Shown here: positions 1-8,233 of the stretch, piece after piece | How positions within the stretch are numbered: the first letter of the stretch is position 1 | How the letters are laid out: every line of letters starts with the position of its first letter | Origin: Palsa-504 sp963744575 | Lineage (GTDB): Bacteria > Actinomycetota > Actinomycetes > Streptosporangiales > Streptosporangiaceae | Assembly: GCA_963744575.1 (NCBI GenBank) | Contig: CAVUUF010000024.1 | Coordinates: 62,001 to 126,000, forward strand | DNA length: 64,000 bases | Direction: 5' to 3' | Notes under the pieces: model-generated | The model's database searches: none | What the model was told of the DNA's origin: nothing | What the model saw: only the letters and a program-made list of their open reading frames with translations | Position numbers and translations under genes: made by a program

Positions 1-1
1 G

Positions 2-322
2 GTGGCGCGGGAGCGGCTCACGCACGCCGACGCGCTGGCCGAGGCGGTCAGGCGGCGGCGGGCCACCGGCGGTCCGGCCGAGCGCACGTTCGCCACGCTG
101 GTCGGGCTGGAGCTGCGGCCGCGCCGGCTGCGCGAGGCGGCGGCCATCTGGCAGGGCCTCACCGAGGCCCGCGGCATCGACGGCCGGGACGCGCTGTGGG
201 CGCACCCGGACCTGCTCCCCGTGGCCGACGACCTGGAGAACCCCGAGACCTTCGTGCACGGCCAGCCCGAACTGGACATCTCCGACCTCGAGGACGACGG
301 CGGCACCGACCCCGGGACTTAA
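2..322 (+). CDS. Zinc-dependent metalloprotease-like protein (DUF2342), C-terminal part
   Basis: Only the last ~106 residues are inside the window; the frame is open to the left edge, so the GTG at base 2 need not be the start. The segment LVGLELRPRRLREAA followed by GRDALWAHPDLLP is the typical C-terminus of the actinobacterial zincin-like family annotated as F420-biosynthesis-associated or DUF2342 hydrolase. The HExxH zinc site would lie upstream and is not visible. The tail is acidic, ending in DLEDDGGTDPGT. The next gene follows after 43 bases on the same strand. The family call rests on motif recall; the physiological role of the family is not settled. Confidence 0.7.
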   Translation: MARERLTHADALAEAVRRRRATGGPAERTFATLVGLELRPRRLREAAAIWQGLTEARGIDGRDALWAHPDLLPVADDLENPETFVHGQPELDISDLEDDGGTDPGT

Positions 323-365
323 CGCGCGTGTCATCCGTCACTGCCGCGGGGGGGAGGAGTCCGGC

Positions 366-1736
366 GTGGAGCAGACGGACGTGGTGGTGATCGGCCTGGG
401 GCCGGGCGGCGAATACGCGGCCGGGACCCTGGCCGAGGCGGGGCTGCACGTGACCGGGGTCGAATCCCGCCTGGTCGGCGGGGAATGCCCGTACTACGGG
501 TGCGTGCCTTCCAAGATGATGATCCGCGCCGCCAACCTGATCGCCGAGACCAGGCGGGTGCCCGGCATGGCCGGGACGTCGACGGTGACCCCGGACTGGT
601 CACCGGTCGCGCAGCGGATCCGGGAGGAGGCCACCGACCACTGGAACGACAAGGTGGCGGCCGACCGGTTCACCGGCCAGGGCGGCCACCTGGTCCGCGG
701 GCGGGGGAAGATCACCGGCGCCGGCCAGGTGACGGTCCGCGGTGCCGATGGCCCCCGGGTCTTCCAGGCCCGCACGGGCATCGTGCTCAACACCGGGACC
801 GAGCCCGCCGTCCCGCCGCTGGACGGCCTGGCCGGGACCCCGTACTGGACGAACCGGGAGATCGTCCAGGCCGAGCAGGTGCCCGAGTCGCTGATCGTGC
901 TGGGCGGCGGGGCCATCGGCGCCGAACTCGCCCAGATCTTCGCCCGCTTCGGCGCCGCCGTCACGGTGGTGGAGACGCTGCCCCGGCTGCTTTCCTTCGA
1001 GGAACCCGAGTCCAGCGAGCTGATCGAGCGGGTCTTCTCGGCCGAGGGCATCACGGTCTGCCCGAACGCCCCGGCCGAGCGGGTCAGCCACGACGGCGCC
1101 CGGTTCACCGTGCACCTGGGGGGTTCCGCGGTGTCGGCGGAACGGCTGCTGGTGGCGACCGGGCGCCGGGTGGACCTGGCCGCTCTCGGCGTCGCCGCGG
1201 TGGGCCTGGACGCCGCGGCCCGCGCGATACCGACCGACGGGTGGATGCGGGCCGCGGACGGCGTGTGGGCCATCGGCGACGTCACCGGGAAGGGCGCCTT
1301 CACCCACATGTCCATGTACCAGGCGGACATCGTGGTGCGCGACATCCTCGGCCAGGGCGGCGAGCCCGCCGACTACCGGGCGGTACCGCGGGTCACGTTC
1401 ACCGACCCCGAGATCGGCTGCGTCGGCCTGACCGAGGAACAGGCGCAAGCGTCCGGGCTGCGGGTGCGCACCGGCGTCACCCAGATCCCGGCCTCGGCCC
1501 GCGGCTGGATCCACAAGGCGGGCAACGACGGTTTCATCAAGGTGGTCGAGGATGCCGACCGGTCGGTGCTGGTCGGCGCGACCTCGGCGGGCCCCGGCGG
1601 GGGTGAGGTCCTGTCCGCCCTGCAGGTCGCGGTCCGGGCGGAGGTGCCGGTGGCCACCCTGCGCAACATGGCGTACGCCTACCCGACCTTCTACCGGGCC
1701 ATCGAGGACGCCCTGAAGAAACTGGGCCCGTCATGA
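366..1736 (+). CDS. FAD-dependent pyridine nucleotide-disulfide oxidoreductase (dihydrolipoamide dehydrogenase/mercuric reductase family)
   Basis: The 456-residue protein has an N-terminal FAD-binding motif (GLGPGGEYAA, residues 10-19), a redox-active disulfide in GECPYYGCVPSK (Cys41, Cys46), a second dinucleotide motif near residue 180 (LGGGAIGAELA) and the FAD-contact motif AIGDVTGKGAF near 300. The GTG start is preceded by a GGGAGGAG ribosome site. The C-terminal interface, where lipoamide dehydrogenases carry a His-Pro-Thr...Glu dyad, reads YAYPTFYRAIEDAL, so the catalytic His is a Tyr. It is therefore probably not a true lipoamide dehydrogenase; substrate unknown. Its stop overlaps the start of the HAD gene by 4 bases (ATGA), implying translational coupling. 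A similar enzyme lies at 23814. Confidence 0.85.
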   Translation: MEQTDVVVIGLGPGGEYAAGTLAEAGLHVTGVESRLVGGECPYYGCVPSKMMIRAANLIAETRRVPGMAGTSTVTPDWSPVAQRIREEATDHWNDKVAADRFTGQGGHLVRGRGKITGAGQVTVRGADGPRVFQARTGIVLNTGTEPAVPPLDGLAGTPYWTNREIVQAEQVPESLIVLGGGAIGAELAQIFARFGAAVTVVETLPRLLSFEEPESSELIERVFSAEGITVCPNAPAERVSHDGARFTVHLGGSAVSAERLLVATGRRVDLAALGVAAVGLDAAARAIPTDGWMRAADGVWAIGDVTGKGAFTHMSMYQADIVVRDILGQGGEPADYRAVPRVTFTDPEIGCVGLTEEQAQASGLRVRTGVTQIPASARGWIHKAGNDGFIKVVEDADRSVLVGATSAGPGGGEVLSALQVAVRAEVPVATLRNMAYAYPTFYRAIEDALKKLGPS

Positions 1737-2404
1737 CGCACCGCCCGGCCGTGGTCGCCTTCGACGTGATCGAGACGCTGATGTCACTCGAGCCGCTGCG
1801 CCAGCGGCTCACCGAGATCGGCCAGCCTCCGCACCTGCTCGAGGCCTGGTACACCCGTACCCTGCGGGACGGCATGGCGCTGTCCGCGACCGGCGACTTC
1901 GCGCCGTTCACCGACGTCGCCGAGTCCGCGCTGCGCGGGCTCACCAGCTACACCGTCAGCAACGAGCAGGTGGCGCGGGTGATGGCCGGGTTCAGCGAAC
2001 TGCCCGCGTTCCCCGACGCGCTGCCCGCGATGACCGCCCTGACCGGGGCCGGCGTGCGGGTAGCCTGCCTGACCAACGGGTCCGCGCACCTCACCTCGTC
2101 CTTCATCAACCGCACCGGGCTCGGGCCGCTGGTGGACCGGGTGGTCTCGGTCGGCGAGGTGTACCGGTGGAAGCCGTCGAAGGTGGTGTACCTGTACGCC
2201 GCGGAGGTGCTGGACGTCCCGCCGTCGCGGATGGCGCTGGTCGCGGCGCACAACTGGGACTGCCACGGCGCCAAGCGAGCCGGGCTGGTCACCGGCTGGG
2301 TGAGCCGGAAGTCCGGGGGGTTCGGCGCGCCGTTCGAGCCGCCTGACGTGGTGGGCGAGGACCTGGCCGAGGTCGCCGCCAAGCTGCTCGCCCTGGATCC
2401 TTGA
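1733..2404 (+). CDS. HAD-superfamily haloacid dehalogenase, type II
   Basis: The 223-residue protein begins VVAFDVIETLMSL, the HAD motif I with the nucleophilic Asp. Motif II (CLTNGSAHLTSSF, Ser/Asn oxyanion residues) lies near residue 115, the Lys of motif III in WKPSKVVYLYA near 145, and AHNWDCHGAKRAGL near 180 is the acidic motif IV region. Length and motif order fit L-2-haloacid dehalogenases (2-haloacid to 2-hydroxyacid with inversion), though many members act on other small substrates. The ATG overlaps the stop of the preceding reductase, so the two are co-transcribed. It converges with the amidohydrolase at 2526; a palindromic repeat copy lies between them. Confidence 0.85.
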   Translation: MTHRPAVVAFDVIETLMSLEPLRQRLTEIGQPPHLLEAWYTRTLRDGMALSATGDFAPFTDVAESALRGLTSYTVSNEQVARVMAGFSELPAFPDALPAMTALTGAGVRVACLTNGSAHLTSSFINRTGLGPLVDRVVSVGEVYRWKPSKVVYLYAAEVLDVPPSRMALVAAHNWDCHGAKRAGLVTGWVSRKSGGFGAPFEPPDVVGEDLAEVAAKLLALDP

Positions 2405-2453
2405 GCTCAGCGACTCGCCGGAATCCGCGAGCCCGGCCGTCGGCCGCCGGCAA

Positions 2454-2475
2454 CAGCATCGATGCCACATCGCTG
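2454..2475 (-). repeat. Palindromic repeat copy 1
   Basis: Read on the minus strand this is CAGCGATGTGG then CATCGATGCTG, an imperfect inverted repeat. It matches the arms of the copies at 22009, 27723, 31030 and 46587. It sits in the gap between two convergent genes and could form a short hairpin. No transposase or target duplication is visible. Confidence 0.7.
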
Positions 2476-2525
2476 CGGCTAGACCAGGGGGCCGCGACGC
2501 GCGTGGCCAGCGCCGACTGCGGCTT

Positions 2526-4160
2526 TTAGCTGAGGCCGTCGACAGCGCCGCTGTCGTAGCGGGCCTGGCCGCCGACGATGGTGGCCAGCACCTCCAGGCC
2601 GGCGATGCGCTCGGGGCTGACCGCGGTGGGGTCCTCGGACAGCACCACCAGGTCGGCCAGCATCCCCGGGGCGATCGAGCCCTTGACCCGCTCCTGGCGG
2701 CTGGCGTAGGCCGACCCCCAGGTCCAGGCGCGCAGCGCCTGCTCCGCGGTGATGGCCTCGCCCGGGTTGAACGGCTCGCCGGAGGCGGTGCGCCGGTTCA
2801 CCATGTCGGCGATGCCGGGCAGCGGCGCCCCCGCCACCACCGGCCGGTCCGAGCTGCCGGGCAGCACCATGCCCGCCTCGAGCAGGGACCGCTGCCGGTA
2901 GAGCCAGCCATGCCGGTCCGGCCCGACCGCGGCGAGCATGCCGTCGCCGAGTTCGGAGGCGAAGCGTCCCTGCGGCACGGCGATCACGCCGAGCGCGGCG
3001 GCCCGGGCGACCTGGCCCGGCTGGGCCACGGCGAAGTGCTCGATGCGGTGCCGCGGGTCGCGGCGCGGGTATTCGGCCAGGGCCTGCTCGTAGGCGTCCA
3101 GCACCACGTCGATGGCCAGGTCGCCGATCGCGTGCGTGGCGACCTGCCAGCCGGAGCGGTGCGCGGCGATGATCGCCGTCCGCAGCGCGTCCGCGTCGGC
3201 CTGCAGGTAACCGGACCCGTCGGACCCGTGAAACGGGTCATGCATGGCCGCGGTCCGCCCGACCAGGGATCCGTCCGCGAAGATCTTCACCGCGCCGAGC
3301 CGCAGCCAGTCGTCGCCGAAACCGGTCCTGATGCCCAGGTCGAGCCCGGCCACCAGGCCGTCGGCGGCGTGCGCGCCGAGCGGGTGCAGCACCTCGCCGG
3401 CCGTCATCAGCTCGACCCGGACGCCGAGGCGGCCGGCGTCCCGGGCCGCGGCGTAGGCGGCGAGCTCGGCCGGGCTGTGCGCGACCCAGCCGCCGCCGAT
3501 GCCGGCCTCGGTGCAGCTGGTGACGCCCTCCCGCAGGTAGACCTCGGCGGCCCGGGCGATGGCGTCGGTCAGCTCGGCCACCGGATACGGGTAGACCAGG
3601 CTGCCCACCAGGAGCTGGGCCCGCTCCTCGAGCAGGCCGGTAGGCCGGCCACCGGAATCCACCGCGACCCGGCCGCCGGGCAGGTCGGTGGCGGTCTCGT
3701 CCAGGCCGAGGTCGGCCAGGACCACGCTGTTCACCACGCACATGTGCCCCGAGGTGTGCCGCAGCCAGACCCGCCGGCCCGGCGCGGCCCGGTCCAGGGC
3801 GTCCCGCTGCGGGTGGGCGCCGAGCTTGTTCTGGTCGTAGCCGGCCCCGATCACCCAGTCCCCCGGGGCGGTCGCCTCGGCCCGGCGGGCGATCGCCGCA
3901 TACAGCTCGTCCAGGCTGCCGACGGGCGGCGAGCCGAGCGCCACCTCGCCCAGCGACATGCCGAACCCGATCATGTGGTTGTGCGCGTCGTGGAACCCGG
4001 GCAGCACCGTGGCCCCGCGCAGGTCGACCACTCGCCTGGCCCCGGCCGGGACCTCGTCCAGGGCGATGATCCGGCCGCTCGCGACGGCCACCGCCGAGGC
4101 TCGCGGCCGGGATGGGTCCATGGTCAGCACGGTGGCGTTGACCAGCGTCAGATCGGTCAC
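2526..4160 (-). CDS. Amidohydrolase family 3 (YtcJ-like) metal-dependent hydrolase
   Basis: The 544-residue protein starts TDLTLVNATVLTMDP, typical of amidohydrolases with a split small beta domain. The metal motif is HDAHNHMIGFG near residue 60. Further ligands are probably the His in ATHAIGDLAID (~345) and RIEHFAV (~375); SSDRPVVAG (~445) supplies the late Asp. Length and motif order fit the YtcJ/N-substituted formamide deformylase group, which hydrolyses C-N bonds of cyclic or formamide substrates; the substrate cannot be read from sequence. The GTG start overlaps the stop of the ArsR-type gene by 4 bases, so the regulator is translated first in the same operon. Confidence 0.85.
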   Translation of the reverse strand: MTDLTLVNATVLTMDPSRPRASAVAVASGRIIALDEVPAGARRVVDLRGATVLPGFHDAHNHMIGFGMSLGEVALGSPPVGSLDELYAAIARRAEATAPGDWVIGAGYDQNKLGAHPQRDALDRAAPGRRVWLRHTSGHMCVVNSVVLADLGLDETATDLPGGRVAVDSGGRPTGLLEERAQLLVGSLVYPYPVAELTDAIARAAEVYLREGVTSCTEAGIGGGWVAHSPAELAAYAAARDAGRLGVRVELMTAGEVLHPLGAHAADGLVAGLDLGIRTGFGDDWLRLGAVKIFADGSLVGRTAAMHDPFHGSDGSGYLQADADALRTAIIAAHRSGWQVATHAIGDLAIDVVLDAYEQALAEYPRRDPRHRIEHFAVAQPGQVARAAALGVIAVPQGRFASELGDGMLAAVGPDRHGWLYRQRSLLEAGMVLPGSSDRPVVAGAPLPGIADMVNRRTASGEPFNPGEAITAEQALRAWTWGSAYASRQERVKGSIAPGMLADLVVLSEDPTAVSPERIAGLEVLATIVGGQARYDSGAVDGLS

Positions 4161-4564
4161 GGGGCGCCTTGGGCCTGCTCGGCCAGCGCCGGATCGGCCA
4201 GCGCCTGCCCGTCCAGGAGCGCCGCGGCGGGGGTGCGGGCCAGCCGGTAGCGGACGACCCGGCCCTCGCGCTCGGCGATGACCGTCTGGCTGGCGCGCAG
4301 ATAGCGCAGGGTCTGCGAGACCGTCGCGTCGTTGATCCCGGTCGCCGCGGCGAGGTCGGAGACACTGATCGGGCCGGCCGCCCTGATGCAGGTGAGCAGC
4401 GTGAGGCGGGTCGGGTCGGCGAGCACGGCGAACTGCCGGGCGCGCGCGGTGATCACCTCCGGGGGGTCGAGGGCGGCGATGGCCTGGCAGATCCGTTCGG
4501 CGTCGATGACCCGGTGATCGGACCGGTCCGCGGGCAGCAGGTGCACCGCTTCAGGATTCCACAA
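4157..4564 (-). CDS. ArsR-family winged-helix transcriptional regulator
   Basis: The ORF encodes 135 residues from a TTG; an in-frame GTG at 4546 is an alternative start. The segment FAVLADPTRLTLLTCIRAAGPISVSD is the classic ArsR helix 1-2, followed by the recognition helix GINDATVSQTLRYLRAS and the wing VIAEREGRVVRYRL. The only Cys is in TLLTCIR, so the usual two-Cys ArsR metal site is absent; an actual metal site cannot be excluded. It overlaps the downstream amidohydrolase by 4 bases and probably represses its own operon. An 8-bp inverted repeat about 105 bases upstream is a candidate operator. Confidence 0.85.
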   Translation of the reverse strand: MWNPEAVHLLPADRSDHRVIDAERICQAIAALDPPEVITARARQFAVLADPTRLTLLTCIRAAGPISVSDLAAATGINDATVSQTLRYLRASQTVIAEREGRVVRYRLARTPAAALLDGQALADPALAEQAQGAP

Positions 4565-4668
4565 CCGGGTGCGCCCGCGCTGGCCTGCCGGCGGCTGGGA
4601 CAGGCCGAGGTGGAGGAGTGAGGCGCCCGCCAGGCCGGGCGGTGGCGGGGGAGGTGCGGATACCGGGT

Positions 4669-4697
4669 CCGTTCGGCATGAAAATTATCCCGAACGG
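4669..4697. promoter_or_regulatory. Inverted repeat upstream of the ArsR gene, candidate operator
   Basis: CCGTTCGG at 4669-4676 and CCGAACGG at 4690-4697 are perfect inverted arms around a 13-base AT-rich spacer. The region is unusually AT-rich for this window and lies upstream of the minus-strand ArsR-amidohydrolase operon and of a possible plus-strand small gene. An operator role is inference from position and symmetry only. Confidence 0.4.
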
Positions 4698-4786
4698 GGT
4701 GGGTGTTACGATCCGGATTTCCCGGGCTCGAATGGTGGGGTTTTCCGCATTGCCGCGAGGTTCGGGCGGTAGGTACGCTCCTGGTA

Positions 4787-5014
4787 GTGGCAGCGCACCG
4801 GCTGCCCGCTTCCGAGCCAGCGACGGCCCGCGCCGGCGATGGCGACGAGGACGCCCCCAGGCCGCCGTCAACGGCCGGGACCCCGGAGCCGGCCGGGCCA
4901 CCGGAGCCGGCCGGGCCACCGGAGCCGGCCGGGCCACCGGAGCCGGCCGGATCGCCAGAACCCACCGGATCGGCGGAACCACCGGCTGCCCCGGATTCTC
5001 CCGGCCCGGGCTGA
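4787..5014 (+). CDS. Possible small Pro/Ala/Glu-rich protein
   Basis: From a GTG at 4787 the frame reads VAAHRLPASEPATARAG, then an acidic stretch (DGDEDAP) and a PEPAGP repeat region, for 75 residues. I recognise no domain. The plus-strand reading gives an acidic, disordered composition like real proline-rich tails, whereas minus-strand readings are Gly/Arg-rich. No clear ribosome site is present. It could equally be non-coding. It is convergent with the MoeA-like gene ending at 5068. Confidence 0.3.
   Translation: MAAHRLPASEPATARAGDGDEDAPRPPSTAGTPEPAGPPEPAGPPEPAGPPEPAGSPEPTGSAEPPAAPDSPGPG
4885..4956 (+). repeat. 18-bp tandem repeat, four units
   Basis: The unit GGAGCCGGCCGGGCCACC occurs three times exactly and once degenerate. 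The period is a multiple of three, so it inserts PEPAGP-type hexapeptides without changing frame in the small ORF at 4787-5014. Confidence 0.85.
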
Positions 5015-5067
5015 CGCCGCCCTTCGCGGGCGCCGCCGCGGGCCGTCACCCGGGCCGCCGGGAGGCG

Positions 5068-6993
5068 TCAGCGGATGCGGTGGCCCATTTCCTTGGTGGA
5101 GTAGCCGCCGAGTTCGGTGACCGCGGCCTGGAACCGGTCGGAGCGCAGCAGCGACCACAGCGGCGCCAGCAGCGGGCCGTCCATGGCCCCGGCCGCCACC
5201 ACCAGGTCGTAGGGCTCCTGGGTGACCGGCACGAAATCCAGGCCGAACGGGCGGGCGGCGGCCAGGATGCCCAGGCCCGCGTCGGCGCGGCCGGCCGCCA
5301 CGGCCGCGGCCACCGCCAGGTGGGTCGGCTCCTCCCTCGGGTAGCCGTCGACCTCGTCCGGCGCGATGCCGAGCCGGCCCAGCTCGAAGTCGAGCAGCAC
5401 GCGGGTGCCGGCGCCGCGCTGGCGGTTGACGTAGCGCACGCCGGGCCGGGCCAGGTCGCCGACGCCGCCCAGGCCCAGCGGGTTGCCCGGCGCCACCAGC
5501 AGGCCCTGGTCCCGGTGCACCAGCCGGACCACGGACACGTCGGCGCCCGCGAGCACCCGGTCCAGGTAGGGCAGCGTGTACTCGCCGGTGGCCGGGTCGA
5601 GCAGGTGCGACCCGGCCAGGTGGCACAGCCCGTCGCGCAGCGCGACCAGGCCGCCGAGTGAGCCGACGTTCGACGACGCCAGCGTGAGGTTGGGGTCCCC
5701 GGCGCGCAGCGCCGAGGCGGCCAGGTCCAGGACGAGGTCGTGGGAGCCGATGGCCACGATCGTGCCGGCGATCTCATCGACGCCGCGCAGCAGTTCGACG
5801 TCGACCCGCTCGCCCGCGTGGTGGCCCTCGAGCCCGGCCGGGACGACCAGCAGCCCGTCCGCGCGGACCAGCGAGGTCAGCACCCCGGCGCCGCGGGGCA
5901 GCGGGGTCGCGACCATGTCGCCGCCCACCACCCCGAGCCGGACCCGCACCCAGTCGTCCAGGCCGAGCGGGGAGGCAAGCTTGCGGGCCAGCCGGGCGGT
6001 GGCCCGCGGGCGCCGCCGCGGCGGCGCGCCCGTCAGCTCGGCGAGCAGCGGCTCGGCGAAGATGTCGAAGGTCAGCGCGGCCGACACCGGATAGCCGGGC
6101 GCGCCGAGCACGGGGGTGCCGCCGACCGCGCCGAGCACCACCGGGTGGCCGGGCCGGACGGCGACGCCGTGGACGGCGAGCGTGCCCTGTTCGGCCACCA
6201 CCCGGGCGGTGTAGTCGTCCCGGCCGGCGCTGGAGCCGGCCACCACGATCAGCAGGTCGCAGCCGGTGACCGCGGCCTTGACCGCGGCGGCGATGCGCTC
6301 CGGGTCGTCCGGCTCGATCGGCAGGCAGTGCGCCTCGCAGCCCGCCTCGCGGGCCTGCGTGGCGAGCATCAGCGAGTTGGTGTCGACGATCTCGCCGGCG
6401 CCGGTCTGCGTCCCGATGGGCCGGACCTCATCCCCGGTCGGCAGGACCGCGACCACCGGGCGGCGCCGGACCAGCAGGTCCGTGGCGCCCGCCGCGGCGG
6501 CGGCGGCGACGTCGGCGGCCCGCAGCCGGTGGCCCTCGGGCAGCAGCAACTCCCCCGCGCTCACGTCCTCGCCGATCGACCGCACGTGCTGGTAAGGCGG
6601 CACCGCGGCGCGGATCTCGGCCGCCTCGCCCTGGTAGTGCACGTGCTCGCGCATCACCACCGCGTCCCGCCCGGCCGGCATCGGGTCGCCGGTGTCGACC
6701 ACGTCGTAGCCGCCCGGCGCCAGGTGGACGGGGATGGTCTCGCTCGCGCCGAGGGTGTCCGCGGACCGGACCGCGATGCCGTCCATGCCGGCCGCGTCGA
6801 ACGGCGGCGACGAGCGGACGGCCCACACCGGCCCGGCGGTGACCAGCCCGGCCGCCTGGCCGACCGGGACCCGCACGGCCGGCAGCCGGGCCGGGCAGCC
6901 CGCGGCCCCGCACGCGTCGCGCCAGGCCTGCTGCGCCCGGGCCGCCGGGACGTCGCGGATGAACGGACTGTCGGCCGGTGTTGAAATAAGCAC
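5068..6993 (-). CDS. MoeA-type molybdopterin molybdotransferase fused to a periplasmic-binding-like (molybdate-binding) domain
   Basis: The 641-residue protein has an N-terminal MoeA half (residues 1 to about 340) with SSPPFDAAGMDGIAVRSADT, the PTGDEVRPIG motif and a GSSAGRDDY loop of the MPT-binding domain. A C-terminal half (about 370-641) resembles the LysR-substrate/PBP-like domain found behind MoeA in archaea and actinobacteria. MoeA inserts Mo or W into adenylylated molybdopterin; the PBP-like domain is thought to bind molybdate or tungstate. It is the last gene of the minus-strand cofactor operon, 6 bases after the other MoeA. Two MoeA paralogues in one operon may indicate separate Mo and W insertion, which is inference. 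Confidence 0.88.
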   Translation of the reverse strand: MLISTPADSPFIRDVPAARAQQAWRDACGAAGCPARLPAVRVPVGQAAGLVTAGPVWAVRSSPPFDAAGMDGIAVRSADTLGASETIPVHLAPGGYDVVDTGDPMPAGRDAVVMREHVHYQGEAAEIRAAVPPYQHVRSIGEDVSAGELLLPEGHRLRAADVAAAAAAGATDLLVRRRPVVAVLPTGDEVRPIGTQTGAGEIVDTNSLMLATQAREAGCEAHCLPIEPDDPERIAAAVKAAVTGCDLLIVVAGSSAGRDDYTARVVAEQGTLAVHGVAVRPGHPVVLGAVGGTPVLGAPGYPVSAALTFDIFAEPLLAELTGAPPRRRPRATARLARKLASPLGLDDWVRVRLGVVGGDMVATPLPRGAGVLTSLVRADGLLVVPAGLEGHHAGERVDVELLRGVDEIAGTIVAIGSHDLVLDLAASALRAGDPNLTLASSNVGSLGGLVALRDGLCHLAGSHLLDPATGEYTLPYLDRVLAGADVSVVRLVHRDQGLLVAPGNPLGLGGVGDLARPGVRYVNRQRGAGTRVLLDFELGRLGIAPDEVDGYPREEPTHLAVAAAVAAGRADAGLGILAAARPFGLDFVPVTQEPYDLVVAAGAMDGPLLAPLWSLLRSDRFQAAVTELGGYSTKEMGHRIR

Positions 6994-6999
6994 TGCCTC

Positions 7000-8202
7000 T
7001 CAACAGTAGAGGGTGACGTCGGCCTCGGTACCCGCGTCGAGCCCGGTGGCCTCCTCGGGAATGATGACATACCCGTCCGCGGCGGTGAGCACGGACAGCA
7101 GCGCGGACGGCCCGAACACCGGCGTGGCCACGCCGTCGTGCACCCGGACCTGGACCACGTCCAGGCGGCCCGCCGCCGACGGCAGGTCCCGGGCCAGCCG
7201 GGCGCGTACCGACGGCTCGGGCGGTGCCACCGTACAGCCGCCGACCAGGCGCACCAGCGGGACGCCGAGCAGCCGGAAGACCACCAGCGCGGACCGGGGG
7301 TTGCCGGGCAGGCCGATCACCGGTACACCGCCGCCGCACTCGGCCAGCAGCGTGGGCTTGCCCGGCTTGACCGCGATGCCGTGGCACCATATGTCACCCA
7401 GGCGGCGCACTACCCCCGCCGTTTCGTCGCGGGCGCCGACCGACGAGCCGGCCGAGATCACGACCAGGTCGCTGGCGGTCAGCGCGGCGCGCAGGGCCGC
7501 CTCCAGGGCCTGCGGGTCGTCCGGCACGATGCCGCCGGCCTCCGGCGCGCCGCCGGCCTGGGTCACCAGCACGGCCAGCGCGACCGCGGTCGCGTCCCTG
7601 ACCTGCCCCGGGTGCAGCGTCGCCGTCTCCGGCGGCACCACCTCGTCCCCGGTGGACAACACGGTCACCCGCGGGCGGGCATGTACGGACACGGTGGTGA
7701 CGCCGGCCGCGGCCAGCATGGCCAGGTCCTGGGCGCGCAGCGGCCGGCCGGCCGGCACGAGTTCGGCCCCCGGGACGGCGTCCTCGTCGGCGCGGACCAC
7801 CCCCTCACCGGGGGCGGCCGGACGGACCACCTCGATGGTGCCCGGCATGACCTGCTGGGTGTACTCGATCATGACCACGGCGTCCGCGCCCGGCGGCAGC
7901 ACGCCGCCGGTGGGCATGCTCACCGCCGCGCCGGGGACGACGGCCACGGTCGGCGCCGTGTCCATCACCGGTCCCATCAAGACGGCGCCGGTCAGCTGGA
8001 GGTAGCCGGGCAGGCCCTCGGAGGCGCCGTAGGTGTCCGCGGCCCGCACCGCGTACCCGTCCACGGTCGAGCGGGCGAAACCGGGCAGCGCGTGCGGCGC
8101 GGTGACCGGCTCGGCCGGCACCCGGTGCAGGGCCTGCGCCAGCGGCACCGGCTCGGCAGGGGTGCGGCGGGCCGGGCGGAAGCCGGCCAGCGCCTGCGCC
8201 AC
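7000..8202 (-). CDS. moeA: MoeA molybdopterin molybdotransferase
   Basis: From the GTG at 8202 the product has 400 residues. It has the MoeA landmarks: FARSTVDGYAVRAADTYGAS, MPTGGVLPPGADAVVM, VLSTGDEVV and AGSSVGARDET, with LPGNPRSALVVF near the C-terminal third. The frame extends upstream, reading GREFFTTRTVAQALAGF, which matches the usual MoeA N-terminus (FF.VRTV.EAL..F), so the true start is probably a little upstream, overlapping the diaphorase gene, although no ATG or GTG is obvious there. It catalyses metal insertion into MPT-AMP. It sits between the formate dehydrogenase diaphorase subunit and the second MoeA in the same operon. Confidence 0.9.
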   Translation of the reverse strand: MAQALAGFRPARRTPAEPVPLAQALHRVPAEPVTAPHALPGFARSTVDGYAVRAADTYGASEGLPGYLQLTGAVLMGPVMDTAPTVAVVPGAAVSMPTGGVLPPGADAVVMIEYTQQVMPGTIEVVRPAAPGEGVVRADEDAVPGAELVPAGRPLRAQDLAMLAAAGVTTVSVHARPRVTVLSTGDEVVPPETATLHPGQVRDATAVALAVLVTQAGGAPEAGGIVPDDPQALEAALRAALTASDLVVISAGSSVGARDETAGVVRRLGDIWCHGIAVKPGKPTLLAECGGGVPVIGLPGNPRSALVVFRLLGVPLVRLVGGCTVAPPEPSVRARLARDLPSAAGRLDVVQVRVHDGVATPVFGPSALLSVLTAADGYVIIPEEATGLDAGTEADVTLYC

Positions 8203-8233
8203 CGTCCGGGTGGTGAAGAACTCCCGCCCCAGC

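Noticed and set aside
2910..4250. 446-codon plus-strand ORF
   Set aside because: It is antisense to the amidohydrolase, rich in Arg/Gly/Pro/His, without any motif; a product of high GC3.
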